In this document: positions 63,795 through 64,000 of the stretch, one piece after another
Layout: each line of letters begins with the position of its first letter
Numbering within the stretch: position 1 is the stretch's first letter
Source of the DNA: Burkholderiales bacterium
Lineage (GTDB): Bacteria; Pseudomonadota; Gammaproteobacteria; Burkholderiales; Burkholderiaceae
Direction of reading: 5' to 3'
Length of the DNA stretch: 64,000 nt
Assembly: GCA_026225235.1 (NCBI GenBank)
Contig: JAMFSK010000093.1
Span: 1-64,000, forward strand
Notes under the pieces: generated by a model
Told to the model about the DNA's origin: nothing
The model's input: the letters and a program-made list of their open reading frames with translations, nothing else
Databases searched by the model: none
Made by a program: the position numbers and the translations under genes

Positions 63795-64000
63795 TCACGA
63801 TAGCGACGCATTGTCGGCTCCGTAGAGATACGGGCCATCGTATTTGGCGAGATAGACATGGTGCGTAACCAGCCCGCTCGCAGGCTCCCACAAGTGGAGC
63901 GCATAGGCCGGGGGTTCCATGATGAAAGCCGGCGCTGCGTTTTCGCGGAGATCGAGCGCGACCTGATGCGCCGTCGCCGGACACGTCGAGGCAATGGTCC
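63795..64000 (-). CDS. Unrecognised gene, C-terminal part (cut by window edge)
   Basis: An open frame on the minus strand runs in from the right edge and stops at 63795. The readable ~67 residues (HQVALDLRENAAPAFIMEPP, HLWEPASGLVTHHVYLAKYD, then GPYLYGADNASLS) have a balanced composition and look like the end of a real protein. I do not recognise a family. The region between it and the MFS gene (63613-63794) has degenerate AGATGCCA repeats and no gene. Confidence 0.5.
   Translation of the reverse strand, partial: TIASTCPATAHQVALDLRENAAPAFIMEPPAYALHLWEPASGLVTHHVYLAKYDGPYLYGADNASLS

Overview
The window is GC-rich, densely coded proteobacterial DNA. Its gene content points to the Burkholderiaceae (Burkholderia sensu lato): a Tad locus with the small DUF3613 gene, a recC-recB-recD operon, a complete wsp chemosensory operon and a ThiC controlled by a TPP riboswitch. 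No rRNA, tRNA, IS element, prophage or CRISPR array was seen. It looks like core or long-resident chromosomal sequence rather than a recent island.

Layout from left to right. (1) 1-4150, minus strand: a deoxyribose-type catabolic operon, deoC, a fused aldehyde dehydrogenase, an RbsD/FucU mutarotase and a PfkB kinase cut by the window edge. An E. coli DeoR-like operator lies upstream of deoC. (2) 4456-9600, minus strand: two paralogous Gly/Ser/Thr/Val-repeat lipoproteins followed by a two-partner-secretion outer-membrane transporter (TpsB). A good sigma-54-type promoter lies in front of the first lipoprotein. (3) 10292-23662, plus strand: a full Tad/Flp pilus locus (flp, cpaA, tadE, cpaB, cpaC, tadZ, cpaF, tadB, tadC, tadD, DUF3613, tadG) closed by a sigma-54 enhancer-binding regulator. 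The lipoprotein/TpsB block and the Tad block diverge from a 691-bp intergenic region with a cluster of CGTAACG elements. (4) 23811-32020: an Ala-rich lipoprotein, an Rrf2 regulator, a large MscS channel, a cysteine dioxygenase divergent from a DecR-like Lrp regulator, a small membrane protein and an FUSC-family transporter. (5) 32179-41713: recC-recB-recD, with arfB overlapping convergently. (6) 42256-52629, minus strand: wspA-B-C-D-E-F-R, followed in the same direction by an EAL phosphodiesterase. (7) 52999-57583, minus strand: lactate permease, a small lipoprotein, then TPP riboswitch and thiC. (8) 57974-62413: an entericidin-like lipoprotein, a CHASE3 histidine kinase, two DUF1328 membrane proteins, a ferritin-like protein, a LuxR-type response regulator and a lone receiver. 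These resemble a small stress-response neighbourhood. (9) 62416-64000: an MFS transporter and the end of an unrecognised gene.

Functionally the window is dominated by surface attachment and its control. It combines Tad pili, surface repeat lipoproteins with a TpsB, and the surface-sensing Wsp pathway that makes c-di-GMP through WspR, with an EAL phosphodiesterase beside it. The most novel-looking unit is the TpsB transporter paired with two repeat lipoproteins instead of a classical TpsA exoprotein. It has a sigma-54-type promoter and sits next to a Tad locus that encodes its own sigma-54 activator.
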